From contig MNCI01034772.1 in assembly GCA_015680685.1 (NCBI GenBank), forward strand, positions 93,351 through 154,848: a stretch of 61,498 nt of DNA, given 5' to 3'. Under the pieces are notes generated by a model. That model searched no databases. It was not told the origin of the DNA and saw only the letters and a program-made list of their open reading frames with translations. The translations under genes and the position numbers were made by a program. This document shows, piece after piece, positions 33,055 through 43,646 of this stretch. The DNA comes from Gnetum montanum. Lineage: Eukaryota; Streptophyta; Gnetopsida; Gnetales; Gnetaceae. How positions within the stretch are numbered: position 1 is the first letter of the stretch; the number at the start of each line of letters is the position of its first letter.

Positions 33055-36000
33055 GTTTTACATTGATAGGGATGGTCTCCACGGCAACAAGGATACATTG
33101 GTGTTAGCCCAAATAGCTCTGCAAGAGTTCTCTTCTATCGGGAACATACATGCTGGTGTCATAGAACAATTTGGGCTTGATTTCAAAACCTATCCAACTA
33201 AATATGCCATGTTCTATGTGAAATGTAAGGAACTTGGCTAGTTGGATAGTGATTGGGCATCCCGCCAAGTTCTTACCGTAGAAGAAGTTCTGGTGGAAAT
33301 TCCACCATTTCCTATGCCATTTAGACCTGGTGTGTTGAATCATGCATTGGTTATTTTTTTGTGTTCAAGTGATGGTTTTGATTTTGCTAATTTTTTTGTT
33401 GGTTATTGCAATAGCAAGAAAATCCCAAGAGGTTACAGTGATCACCTATGGACATGATGAAACCAAACTCTTCTTCAAGTACGAGGAGGTGGATGAGACT
33501 CAGCGTTGGCTTTATAATGGGGCCCTAGCCACATTGGTTCACAACATTCAGGAGGTTGGACTCATGGATTTATTCCTAGTAATAAATCCAAGTGTCCCAG
33601 CTACCGAAATGCTCTCCCTAGTTGCCTCTTTTTTTGAAAAGGCTGATTGCTTCTACACACATGTTCACAATGTGCAGGTGGTGTTTGAGATAAATGAAAA
33701 ATGTTTTGCAGACCTTTTCAGTGTCCCCTCTGATGGCCTACCTATGGGTGAAAAGAGTAGCAAGGAAGTCAACCATTAGGGGGACATAGAGGAATGGCCA
33801 GGGACCAGCAAGGACAGAAAGGGGATTTATATCTATAAGGTCAAGCTAGTGGTGGCCCAAATAGTTTACCCTATCTTCTCAGCCCGTGCCTTCCCTAAGT
33901 TACTCTCCTAAGGGAAAATCCTTGGAGTAGAGTAGGCTTGGACAATAAGGGATGTTATGGAAGAAGGAACCTGCTACAACTAGGCCAAGTACCTCTAGAA
34001 AGGCTTGTGGACTGAAATGGTCAAGCTTTGCGAGAAGCTTGATGCCCGTTTCAACGTACACCATGCCTTCTTCATAGCCTGCCTGTGACGCTTTGCAGAA
34101 TTCTTAGTGGTCATTGAGAATGGTTCTTGGGTGTAGCAGAATCACATCCAGATATCCAAGCCCTAGATTTACCAAGTGTTCCACACCACCCAGTCCCAAG
34201 ACTCCTTGGAAGCTATCAGGAAATAACTTTTGATAACGATAAGGGATTGGGTGGGGCATACCTTTTGTACCCAAAATAGTGTTGGAGAGGCACCTCCCAT
34301 TAACATAGGCAATGTGTTAAATGGGGCACATCTCATTGCAGAAACTGTGAAAACTAGGCTACAATGCAAAAAGTCTCGTCCTACAGAAGAACCTCCCTAT
34401 ACTAATGAAGAGAGAGGGAGAAAGTTACGAATCAAAGTTCACAAAGTACAGCCCATAGTTGGTAAGTATGATTGATTATTTCACTAGTCATGCCCCCTAT
34501 TGTGTGTTACACTAGCTTTCTCATCTTAAACGTCTTTGCCAGAAGAAGAAGAAGAACAGGTTTTGGCCCCTGAAGCAGGGGCCCCCACTATAGAGGAAGA
34601 AGAGGCCCCAGCTATGGAAGAAAAGGCCCCTGCCATAGAGGAAGAGGCCCCTACTACCAATGATTCTTTTGTAGAGTGTTCCCAAGTACCTAAGGGGCAC
34701 ATAACTATTGAGGATGTCACCACACTTTTGAGTCAGCTAAAAGGTGAAGGACTACAATTTGATGCTGGTGAGTTTCATGGCTTGCTTGACAGTGTGTTGA
34801 TGGGCGATCCCCCCACTATCACCCCTGAGAGTTTGCTGGGTAGGAGCTTTGCTTTGTCATCTATGTTATTTCTTAGTTTTTTTTGTCATCCTTTCCATCA
34901 TTGCTACCATGTTTTTTTGTGTAGTAGACACCACTGTTAATGCCCCCAACCCTTCTTCCTCAATTCATCTCCGACCATGGACCAAGACCCCTAATAAATT
35001 TACCTTTCTAGAGGGGGTGGTCAATGACATGATTGATCACCTAAGGTAGATCGATCCTGAGATAGGTATATTAAAATTACTACATTAGGCTCTCTAATTT
35101 ATTGCATTTTTGCTATGGTACTGTGACTAACACTTGCCCATGTGTGATTGATAACTTCTCATCTCAAGTGGGACCCCCAACAAGTGGTCGAGGTTGATGT
35201 AGTGTCTGTACTCCCACTAGAGATGACCAAGGTTCCTCATGGTGTTTATGAGGAAACAAAAAAATGTGCGCTCTATTCAGCATGATCGTTGTGGGAGTGT
35301 AGGCGTGTCAACGAGGACCTCTGGAAGAGGGTGCAAAAGCTTGAGAAGGAGAAGGCTAGCCAAGCCACTGAGTTGGAGGACCTTCAATCCAGAAATGAAT
35401 TTCTATTGCCCTATGACACTTGCGATGGTAGTTGGTGTATGGCTGTTGTTAACTATGAAAGATACTGGACAATCGTACGAAGTAAAAATGAGGCCACTCG
35501 TGAGATTATTGAACAACGCATGTAGATGGACCTTCTAGCCTAGAAGAATGAAGACTGGAAGGATTATACCACAAAGGTGTATGAATTAGAGTAGGCACAA
35601 AAGAACCATAAGCATATGTACAAAATGGAATGTACTGCCTATCATAAACAATATTGGGATGCTTCTATTGAGTTGCATACCCATAAGTTATTCCTCAATG
35701 TCATTGGCATGGCTAGGGCCTATGAAAAGTTCACGCAATAGGTTATGGTTAGTGAGACTCATGAAAGGGAAATGACCTTACCTTCCGAGGAGACCACAAT
35801 CACCACCTTTTCCCTAGGACCACCCAGATGGATAGTTGTGGAGAAAGGGAAAGTTACGATGAGCGTTGATCTAGGGGAGGAAAATTAGACCAACCTCACC
35901 GAGGAGGAGATCCTACAACGTCTAGCAGCCAACATGGATAAGATACCCTCCGAAATGGATGTGGGGTCAGGTTAGTCATTCTTTATTTTGTCACAATTTA

Positions 36001-36119
36001 TTTTGTGAGAGCTTAGTTATAGTTTGATTTATTGTTTTATTTTTTGCCTTATGTAGGATCTGAATGGAGGTGCAAGACTGAGTGGAACAGGAAATGGGGA
36101 TGCTAACGAAGACTTATAG
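33055..36119 (+). pseudogene. E1 antisense gene, exons 3-8
   Basis: Exons: 33055-33329, 33415-34461, 34543-34839, 34925-35065, 35168-35970, 36057-36119. Exon 3 follows an acceptor TTACCAG and reads FYIDRDGLHGNKDT and AGVIEQFGLDF. Exon 4 has LFFKYEEVDETQRWL, VGLMDLFLVINPS and FADLFSVPSDGLP. Exon 5 is glutamate/proline-rich. Exon 6 has VVNDMIDHLR*IDP, where the stop is TAG and E3 reads CAG. Exon 7 is a coiled coil (SLWECRRVNEDLWKRVQKL) and exon 8 ends NGDANEDL*. Introns are 81-102 nt with GT or GTAAGT-like donors. Lengths match E2 and E3. Exon 1 of this copy lies at 19,220-19,383; exon 2 is deleted. Function unknown. Confidence 0.75.
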
Positions 36120-36279
36120 CATGGTAGCAAAAGATTTTTATTTTTGTTGTTTTTGGATTTAAATTTTTGCAAACATTATTGTATGGATGAAAATTGAATG
36201 AAGAACATAATGTGAAACAACTATTTTATTTTGTTTTGACTAATCAATTTTTAATTATGCAAATAGTAAATCAAAAAAT
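36120..36279 (+). other. 3' flank of E1 antisense gene
   Basis: AT-rich sequence after the stop at 36,117-36,119; no gene seen. It leads into the array that separates it from protease. Confidence 0.5.
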
Positions 36280-36620
36280 GTAAAACTCGATGACTAAACT
36301 CGATGATTTTTAAATATGCAATATTAAATAGTTTACATTAATTTTTACTATTTGCATGACTAATCGACAAACTCAATGTAAAATGTAAATCATGCAAATA
36401 GTAAACTTGAATGTAAAAAAAATGTAAATGATGCAAATAAGAAATTTAATGCGAAAATGTAAATTATGCAATCAGCAACCTTAATATAAAAATATAAATT
36501 ATGAAAACAACAAGGTTAATGTAAAATGTAAACATTGCAAATAGCCAACCAAATGTAAAATGTAAATCCTACAAACAAGAAATTTAATGCGAAATGTAAA
36601 TCATGCAATCAGACGTATAA
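36280..36620. repeat. AT-rich tandem array between protease and antisense gene (E1)
   Basis: About eight degenerate copies of a unit near 40 bp, AATGTAAAATGTAAATCATG followed by CAAATAGCAAAC-like sequence. It is at the same boundary as the 27-bp and 43-bp arrays of E2, but the unit is different. Confidence 0.8.
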
Positions 36621-36650
36621 AAATTTGCTAAAGTGATGTAAAAGTAGGTT

Positions 36651-39600
36651 TCAGTCATGAAATTTCTTCCTAACTCGACATGGGTTAGGCAAGGCATATG
36701 GTCGAGAGGTCTTGCATTGGTATTCATCTATGTTATTGTCTACGGTTTGAAAAGGCAACTCGGCCCACGTGGTTTGTTCATTTCAGGCATTTCAATTTCA
36801 ACAGGGACTTTGTTTTCAGATATTTCTATCTCTAACCCTTGTTCCACGCCCATGTTGTTAATGGCCTGGGGATCCACTTCATCACCGTGAATTACCACTT
36901 CCCCTCTCGTGTAGGGTAAGTGGATTTCCTAATGTATGGGCAAGGAAACAACCCTTAGTTGGGCCAACCATGATCTCCCTAGGATCAGGTTGAACCTAGG
37001 AATCTCCTCCACCATGATGAATACCACACTCATGGGGAACTGGTCCCCTACCACGAAGTTGATGTGCATGGTCCCCTTAACCACCACACGTGCCCCATTG
37101 AAGGACTTAAGGCATGAAGTTGCTGTGGGCTTGATTTGATTAACCAAGCCCAACTTGTCAATGATGGGAAATGGGATGACATTGGTGGTAGCCCCATCAT
37201 CAACGTGCACCCTATGGATCTTGTACTGATCCACCTGAATGGTAATAAACATAAGGATAGTTGTGACTTGACCCTTTTTAGGATCATCCTTAATGGACTT
37301 CTCATGAAATGTTAGCTAGGTAGGCCATGGTTCTTCAGCCATGGGGGGAAGCATGACTATGTGGATGGCTTTTTCTTCAATCGATAGGTTTTCACTGATG
37401 GGGATGGACATCAACATGGATACCATTGCCTCGCGATGGGTTGCAGAGGTCATTACTAAGTCATATAGGCTTAGTGTTGTGTTTTTCTACTTCAAGGCCT
37501 GTTTAACTTGTGCAAGGGCATTCAAAAAATATTTCCTGCTATTTTGTTATTTGCCAAACTTTTCTTCTTCCATATGTCCTAGAAGATGGATCTCCCAAGG
37601 GGGAGTGGTTTTCGGTTGAGCACTAGGCTTTCTTGGGCTAGAAGGTGGTGATCGAGTCTATGTGTTACTATTAGTTTCTGAGGAGGAAGAGGTCATGGGA
37701 ACTACAAATAAAGGGGTAGGCTTAGGAGGACCTAGTGTGGTATGTTCCCTGGCTAGCTTGTGTGTTAGGCACTCTTCATGTTTCTTTGGAATGGGAGGCT
37801 AGGGTGCAGCCTTTGTCGCTCAATTTTGTGTTGGGGGTGAACTTGCTCACCTTGGCACCTTGATGACAAAAGGTGCCTATGTTGTTATAGTGGGTTGCGG
37901 TGTAGTTCTCAGCACAATGGGTGCAGGCGATGATTGGTGAGGGGCCCTAATGACAAAGGGCTACTATGACTTTGTTGTTGTTGTTCACATTTTTGCGTTG
38001 TGAGAAGGCACATGAACCATAAAGGGTTGCTGTGGTGGCTTGGGTTTATTATCAATGCTCATAGTGTTGATTGTGTAACCGAAATTGTTAACATTGAGGG
38101 GGTCTTTGTAAATGCCCATTGACTAGTTTTCAGGTCAAACAGGACTGATCTCATCCAAGATCAACTTGCCTTGATTGATCATGCATTGAATGTCATCTTT
38201 CAATGTGAAGTAGTAATCTGTATCATGACCACATAGTTGGTGATAGTCATAGAAACACTCTAACCTGAAATTTTTAAGCACTAGTGCCTCATTGGGAATA
38301 GCCAAGGAGTGGTTCCTGAGAACTTCATAGTACCTTTGATGGCATTTGATAGCCTCCTATGACATCCTTTTGTGTTGTATACACCCAGCTCCCAACAGTT
38401 GCTTCAAGAGTTTTGACGGCTTAATGGGTAAGGGCGTATACTTGGAGCGATCCTTGTGCTCAAAGTTCAGCCTTGGCTACGTTGGCACCATAGGTGTTGA
38501 GGTTGAGAGCTAACTAATGTTGCTTGAGCCAGGCATGGCATTGGGTGCTGTGGCCACCTTTTTGTTGTTGCTATTATTGGGCTTGGCTTCCTTGGCCACA
38601 GTAGCCACTGTTGTTGCCGCAGCCTTGCCCTTCTCTTTGTCTTTCTTAATATGTCCCTATTGGCTTTAGTTGCATCCTAAATGCTCTTTGTCTGAGTAAA
38701 GGCTTGGCTAAGGGAGCATGGGGCTAGATAGTAGAGCTTACACTTAATGAAGTCATTTACTCCTCCCTTAAAGATGGCCAACAAGTGAGCCTCAACAATT
38801 AGCTCGTGTATCTTGTTTAAGGTTGTCCTCCACTACTATATGAATCTCTGCACGGATTCTAGTGGGTCCTACTTGATGCTCATGAGCTGGTCTAATGTGA
38901 CCTCTAGTTTCAAGTTGTACTTAAAATGAGTCACAAATTGACTCAACAGCTCTTCCAAGGTTGAAATGGAGGCACGTAGAAGTGCATGGTACCAGTCCAG
39001 AGCTTTGCCCATTAGAGACATTGCAAACACGTGGATGATGATGTGAGGCCATGGTTGTAGTAATAGGGATTCAGACCTAAAGATCATCAAATGTGCATTG
39101 GGATCATCCTCCCTGTTGTATTTTGTAAATTGGGGAAGTGGCACCCTAGGGAGCAATGTGAGCATAGGGACAGCTAGGCTGATAGGGTCATCATGGTAAA
39201 AGTCCATGACTTGGAAGGTTTTAGAACTGGTGGCCTTAAGCTATTTTATTTCTTTGGTGAGGGTCTAGATGAGTTGGAAAGCTTGATCAAGACCCGAGGA
39301 TGTTTCAGGTGGTTGTGGGGCTGTAAGAGTGGCCATAATTAATGGCGTTGTTGGGGCAGTGGCTTGTCCCATGGGGGGTGTTGTTGGGGCCAGTCCAGCA
39401 AATGGTGTCACCTGGGTGGTCCACCACCCAGTGGCTGGCACTCCCGAGGAAGCCACTGTTGTTAGGGCCATAGGGTTAGGTACTTGCCTAGTTTGTAGGG
39501 CAGCCCATAGCCTTGTGTTTGGTTGCACCACCTGCTAGACTTGGTATGCTCGGGATTGGATGTAATGTGAAATCTAAGAGGGTTGTGTAGTAGGGAGAGA

Positions 39601-40385
39601 AGTGGCTAGCATCCCCCACGCGGTTAAGATTGGGTCTGTTACTGGTGGTGGGATGGGTGCAGATGAAGGGACAGGAGCAAAACTCATGTGTAGTTGTGAC
39701 ATAGGAATAGTGTGCACGTATGGTAGTGTAGCCATAATTAACATTGGATATGATAACATGGTAGACTAGGGAGGGAGGGTGACTGGAAACAAAGTTGAAG
39801 GGTTTATGTGTTGATAGGTTGGAAATATGGCATGGCTGCTCATTACTAAAGAGGGTGTGGGCTGTGGCAGGGTTGTAGTGACAACGAAAGGGGTGGAAGA
39901 GAAGAGTGGGTTTGACCAAAGAACAACAGTGGAAGGGATAGCCATGGTGTAGATCTAGCCACCACCTTCGGAGTGGGAGTTCAACTCCTATTTCCCATCC
40001 TGAAACGCTTCATCGTAATGGGATGTTGTGTCCCATTCTATTGACCTACTCACTCGCATTAGTTGGTTTAGCACCCATTGATACACTTCAATCAGCAGGA
40101 TGGTGACATCAAGAGCAAGGATGAACTCCCTCCCATTTTGGTGGAGGAACTTGAAGTTACGCTTATCTTAAAATTCTTGGCGATCTAAGGGTAGATTCCC
40201 TTAAACTTTTGCATAGAGGAAATTGTATCGCTCTACATGTTGTGCCAAATGCTCTGGTGACAACTACCATAGCCTAAGAGACTATCGTTGTACCAGCACT
40301 GGGCTGGGCGATCGCTCAGGACCTATCACATGTTGGACAGAGTAAGGTACCTCTAGGTTCGAGGTGAAAACTATTGTGGTAACAA
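36651..40385 (-). pseudogene. E1 gag and protease
   Basis: The gag start near 40,385 is degraded (no clear ATG). The gag core has LPQFTKYNREDDPNAHLMIF and LMGKALDWYHALLRAS (about 39,130-38,960). The zinc-knuckle variant is FYDYHQLCGHDTDYY near 38,250; its first and last Cys are now Tyr. Protease at about 37,250-36,930 has VDDGATTNVIPFPIIDKLGL, then FNLILGRSWLAQL, the flap-side block typical of Ogre/Tat proteases. It ends FQTVDNNIDEY...RKKFHD* at TGA 36,651. Here the zinc-knuckle and protease frames agree, unlike E2 and E3, and the shift lies further upstream in gag. Confidence 0.8.
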
Positions 40386-40890
40386 GATTTAATTTTTTTT
40401 GTTATGAGAAAGTGTAAGAGAGGAGGTTGAAACAGGATACTCTAGGGAGTGTTGGAAACTAGTTTCCTTCACTATTACATCTACTGCACTGAACAGGATG
40501 CAGGAAGCATAACACAATGGGCAGTGTATCATGATGGGTGTTATGCAATATACAACATAACATAGTAGAGAGGTGTTACGCAACAAATAGCGTAACACTG
40601 TATATGGGTAAGCAGTCAGCGTATGACATTGATAAGGTCACTACACCACACAGGACACAGACATCATAGTGTAGTTGACAAAGTAGCATGGTACAGTAAA
40701 TATTTGGAGGCTTTTGTCCTGCAGGGTTCCAAAGGAATCGTCATTGTGACCAATCTGCACCACCTAGTGTGTAGACAACCATAGGGGAGTCACGTCTATA
40801 CTAGTAGGTGATGGGGTATAGACAACATGCCGGATTACCTGTGATGTGCAGAAAGGGAACAAAGAAGGCCCTCCTTCTAGTGCTAAAAAT
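40386..40890 (-). promoter_or_regulatory. E1 leader and primer-binding site
   Basis: PBS at 40,867-40,884 (AGCACTAGAAGGAGGGCC on the minus strand; TGGC has become AGC) with a 6-nt spacer to the LTR end at 40,891. The leader also holds an isolated cluster of GTTACGC-like words near 40,560-40,600 and one copy of the leader unit at about 40,717-40,770. Confidence 0.7.
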
Positions 40891-41161
40891 TGTAGTGACC
40901 AAAAACGTCGATGGTTGGAACATCGAGAGGTTACCAAGCATATAGGCTAACCCCGGATCTACGCGAGGGCCGTGCTGGAGAAAGAAAATAGAAACAAGAT
41001 GCCCTGAGTGGTCTGGTCAATCAAACAAGGACTTAATTGGTGTAGAATAACCTTTTATAAATAATTATTTTAAAGATGTTGTGTATGACTTAAGAGATAA
41101 ATGTAAACTGATAAGTAATGATGTAAAATATGGTAATAGCAAAATGAGATTAAACAAGCTT
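40891..41161 (-). repeat. E1 5' LTR, inner part
   Basis: Matches 11,041-11,311 of the E1 3' LTR almost throughout (TGTAGTGACC..., CTAACCCCGGATC, the AATAACC and GTAATGATG stretches). It stops at the insertion point of E3 and resumes at 59,662. Confidence 0.85.
41157..41161 (+). repeat. E3 target-site duplication, left (AGCTT)
   Basis: Partner of GGCTT at 59,662-59,666. The uninterrupted site in the E1 3' LTR is CAGGCTTGAG, so the left copy has one G-to-A change. Confidence 0.85.
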
Positions 41162-41440
41162 TGAAACACCTTAAAAAATGTTGGGTCATGCTTGCTTCAC
41201 CAAGCTCTTACAGACCGTGGAGCACTACAACAGTTCATCAGGAGGAGAACGTTCTGAGTTCAGGCTAGCCAGTTCAGCAAATTTTCTACTTTGATCATGG
41301 ACAGGTTCTGTGTCATCCTGCCTGTCCACCAAAGTAGCCTGACAAGCTGATAGCCTGCTCAAAAGTGATGTGCAGAATTGGTAACAGCACTCTAGATGCG
41401 TAAAAAATAGTTCAGCTAGTTTTCGAAGTCATGAAGTCTG

Positions 41441-41820
41441 CTACGCTACACTATGCCTCATAGCGTAGGAAGCTTCAAAAGACAATGGCAAAACAAAGTG
41501 CTACGCTACGCTACGCCATGTAGCGTAGCATGGCAATAGCTTCAATACCACTCCCCTCACCCAATTTCAGGTTCTACAATGATGTCCCTTTTCGTCAGGA
41601 AGCGGTGGACCATGTCTGCTGCTATGCTATACTGAGCTACATGGCACAGCAAGGAGTAGCAATCCTGTGGAAGAGACAGAAAGTAGCTCGAAGGGCAGAA
41701 TTAGCGAAGTTTGCAAGACTTTCATCGCAGAAGACGAAGTTTGCAAATCGGCAAAACTTTCGCGACTAAGGCCAGTTGCTATGCTATGCTACGCTACATA
41801 GTGTAGCATAGCGTAGCAAG
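41441..41820. repeat. TACGC/GCGTA hairpins in E3 5' LTR
   Basis: Three imperfect palindromes near 41,441-41,470, 41,499-41,533 and 41,777-41,820, for example GCTACGCTACGC and GTAGCGTAGC about a dozen bases apart. The 3' LTR repeats them at 58,334-58,363, 58,396-58,428 and 58,673-58,703. Confidence 0.75.
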
Positions 41821-42093
41821 CAAAATACGTGTAGCAGAACGCACGACAAAGTGCTATGATGCGCCAAGCATGTTACGCTACAAAGCACAGCAAGGCATGT
41901 GGGTAGTTGTGCGACATCAATGCACTTCACCTAATTAGACCATTGGCTCACGTCTCTAGACGATGACGATGCAAATATGGTATGGTAGGCTCGTAATTAT
42001 TACATGACAAGTTCACATTACAATGGCCTTGTAGATCCAATTGTCATGCATGGCGCGAGTGGCACCGGCAAGTCAATGTATGACCTCTAGTCC

Positions 42094-42101
42094 TATAAAT
42101 A
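42094..42101 (+). promoter_or_regulatory. LTR TATA box (E3 5' LTR)
   Basis: TCCTATAAATACCCC; conserved in the 3' LTR at 58,979-58,986 and in the E1 LTRs. Likely core promoter for the sense transcript. Confidence 0.7.
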
Positions 42102-42810
42102 CCCCTGCAACTAGCATCCAAAAGAGACAGTTCGCATTTTTTAAAAGAACAACATTCAAGCGGTGAGAACTTTTTGAATTATAAAAACTTCTCTCCTCTT
42201 TGGCATTGTAACATCAAGCATTGTGAGCTCTCTGTTTGACATTGCAAATAGTTAGCATTTTCAGCTGACACTCTGTTCCACCCTTTTTTCTTCCACCTTG
42301 GTAGAATTCTTGCATTATCAATACCTAAGTCCGTGCCCAAGCGCATAGTCTGTTTTGCTCTACACGTCTTGGTTACTCTCAATATCTCTACACTTCATCA
42401 GGCTATACAACCAACTGTATCCTTCTTAACAGAGTAAATCTGTAGCTTCGGAGTGGTGCATGTTTCTAACTACACTTTACTTTATTTCTTTCCTGTTGTC
42501 CTTTTTGCACTATTTTTTCTTTTTTTTTGTTTTATTCACTTTCAAGAATTACTTCACATTGTTGTTGCATTTTCTGCTTTATTTACTTTCAAGCATTATT
42601 TCGCGTTTCCATTCCATCTCAAAGGTACACGTTGCAAAAGGCAATATTGACACTGATGTAAGTCCCTGTCTGATCAACCAAACTGTCCAAGGTGCCCCAT
42701 ATCCACACACACCCAGCATGGCCCTCCGACGGTTATGGGGTTGAAACTGTCACGCCTATCGACCCCTCAGTTTTTTCCAGCCACCGATGTTTTCGGTCGC
42801 TATAGTTTTC

Positions 42811-42829
42811 TGGTGCTAGAAGGAGGTCC
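42811..42829 (+). promoter_or_regulatory. E3 primer-binding site
   Basis: TGGTGCTAGAAGGAGGTCC, six bases after the LTR end. E2 has TGGCACTAGAAGGAGGGCC with the same spacer. The matching tRNA was not identified by eye. Confidence 0.75.
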
Positions 42830-43646
42830 TTTTGGTGCCTTTTCCATGTGTCACGGTAGTTCTATGAGCCTTCTGTATCTTGATATACATAAGCATAAAT
42901 GTAACACCCTCTTGAGGTTTTTTGCACTCTATGAGGTGCAGATTGGTCACCTCGACGGTTCCTCGGGAGCCCTACAAAACACAAGGCCTTCGATCGCCGG
43001 CTAACTAGCTCTTTCACGTTTGTCTTGCATGCGTCCTATACCCCATCTCATGTGGTACAGACCAGTCTCTTCGATGGTCCCTCAGGGATCCTATGAGATG
43101 CAAATCCTTTTTGATCACTAGTTAGCTTGCCCGTCTTACAGTTGTCTTGCATGCATTCTATGCCCCATCTTGTGTGGTACAGACCAATCAATTCGATGGT
43201 CCTTCGAGGATCCTGCAAGACACAAAGCCTTCTTGTTAGCTTGCTTATCTTATGGTAGTCTCATAAGCCTTCTACACCCCAATATGCATTAGCGTAGACT
43301 TGACACCCATTTATGGTTATTTAAGTATCGTGCGGTGTAGGTCGATCACCTCAATGGTTCCTTGGGAGTCCTACGAGACATAAAGCCTCCGACGGCCAGT
43401 TAACTCACCTTCCCTTTTTATAGTATTCTTGCACGTGCTCTGCACCTTAGCTCACATAGACATAAACGTGACACCATGTTGTGGTTGTTTACACCTTGTG
43501 TGGTGCAAATCGGTCACCTCGACGATTCTTCCGAAATCTGGCAAGACGTAAAGATTCTTCTTCATTGTTTCTTCTGATTTTCCTGTTCATTTGCACTCTT
43601 TGGCATAGCTTTTACACTTTCCTTTTGCATAATTACCTGCTTAACA
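42830..43646 (+). repeat. E3 leader with about five tandem units
   Basis: The unit holds GGTCACCTCGACGGTTCCTCG or close variants, followed by a CCTACAAGACAC-like stretch. Copies of this part start near 42,950, 43,071, 43,191, 43,351 and 43,517, so the unit is about 120-165 bp. E1 and E2 leaders carry only one recognisable unit. No gene in the leader was recognised. Confidence 0.75.

Larger units (their letters stand above)
41162..42804 (+). repeat. E3 5' LTR
   Basis: 1,643 bp, from TGAAACACC to GGTCGCTATA (the family end is CTACA). The boundaries agree with the target-site duplication, the PBS spacer and the 3' LTR. TATA box at 42,094-42,101 (TCCTATAAATACCCC). Hairpin words cluster at 41,441-41,820. 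Confidence 0.9.

Noticed and set aside
41441-41820. Telomere-like or rRNA-gene-like origin of the TACGC words
   Set aside because: The words are not tandem heptamers and have no match in place or length to plant telomere repeats. They form palindromes within LTRs.
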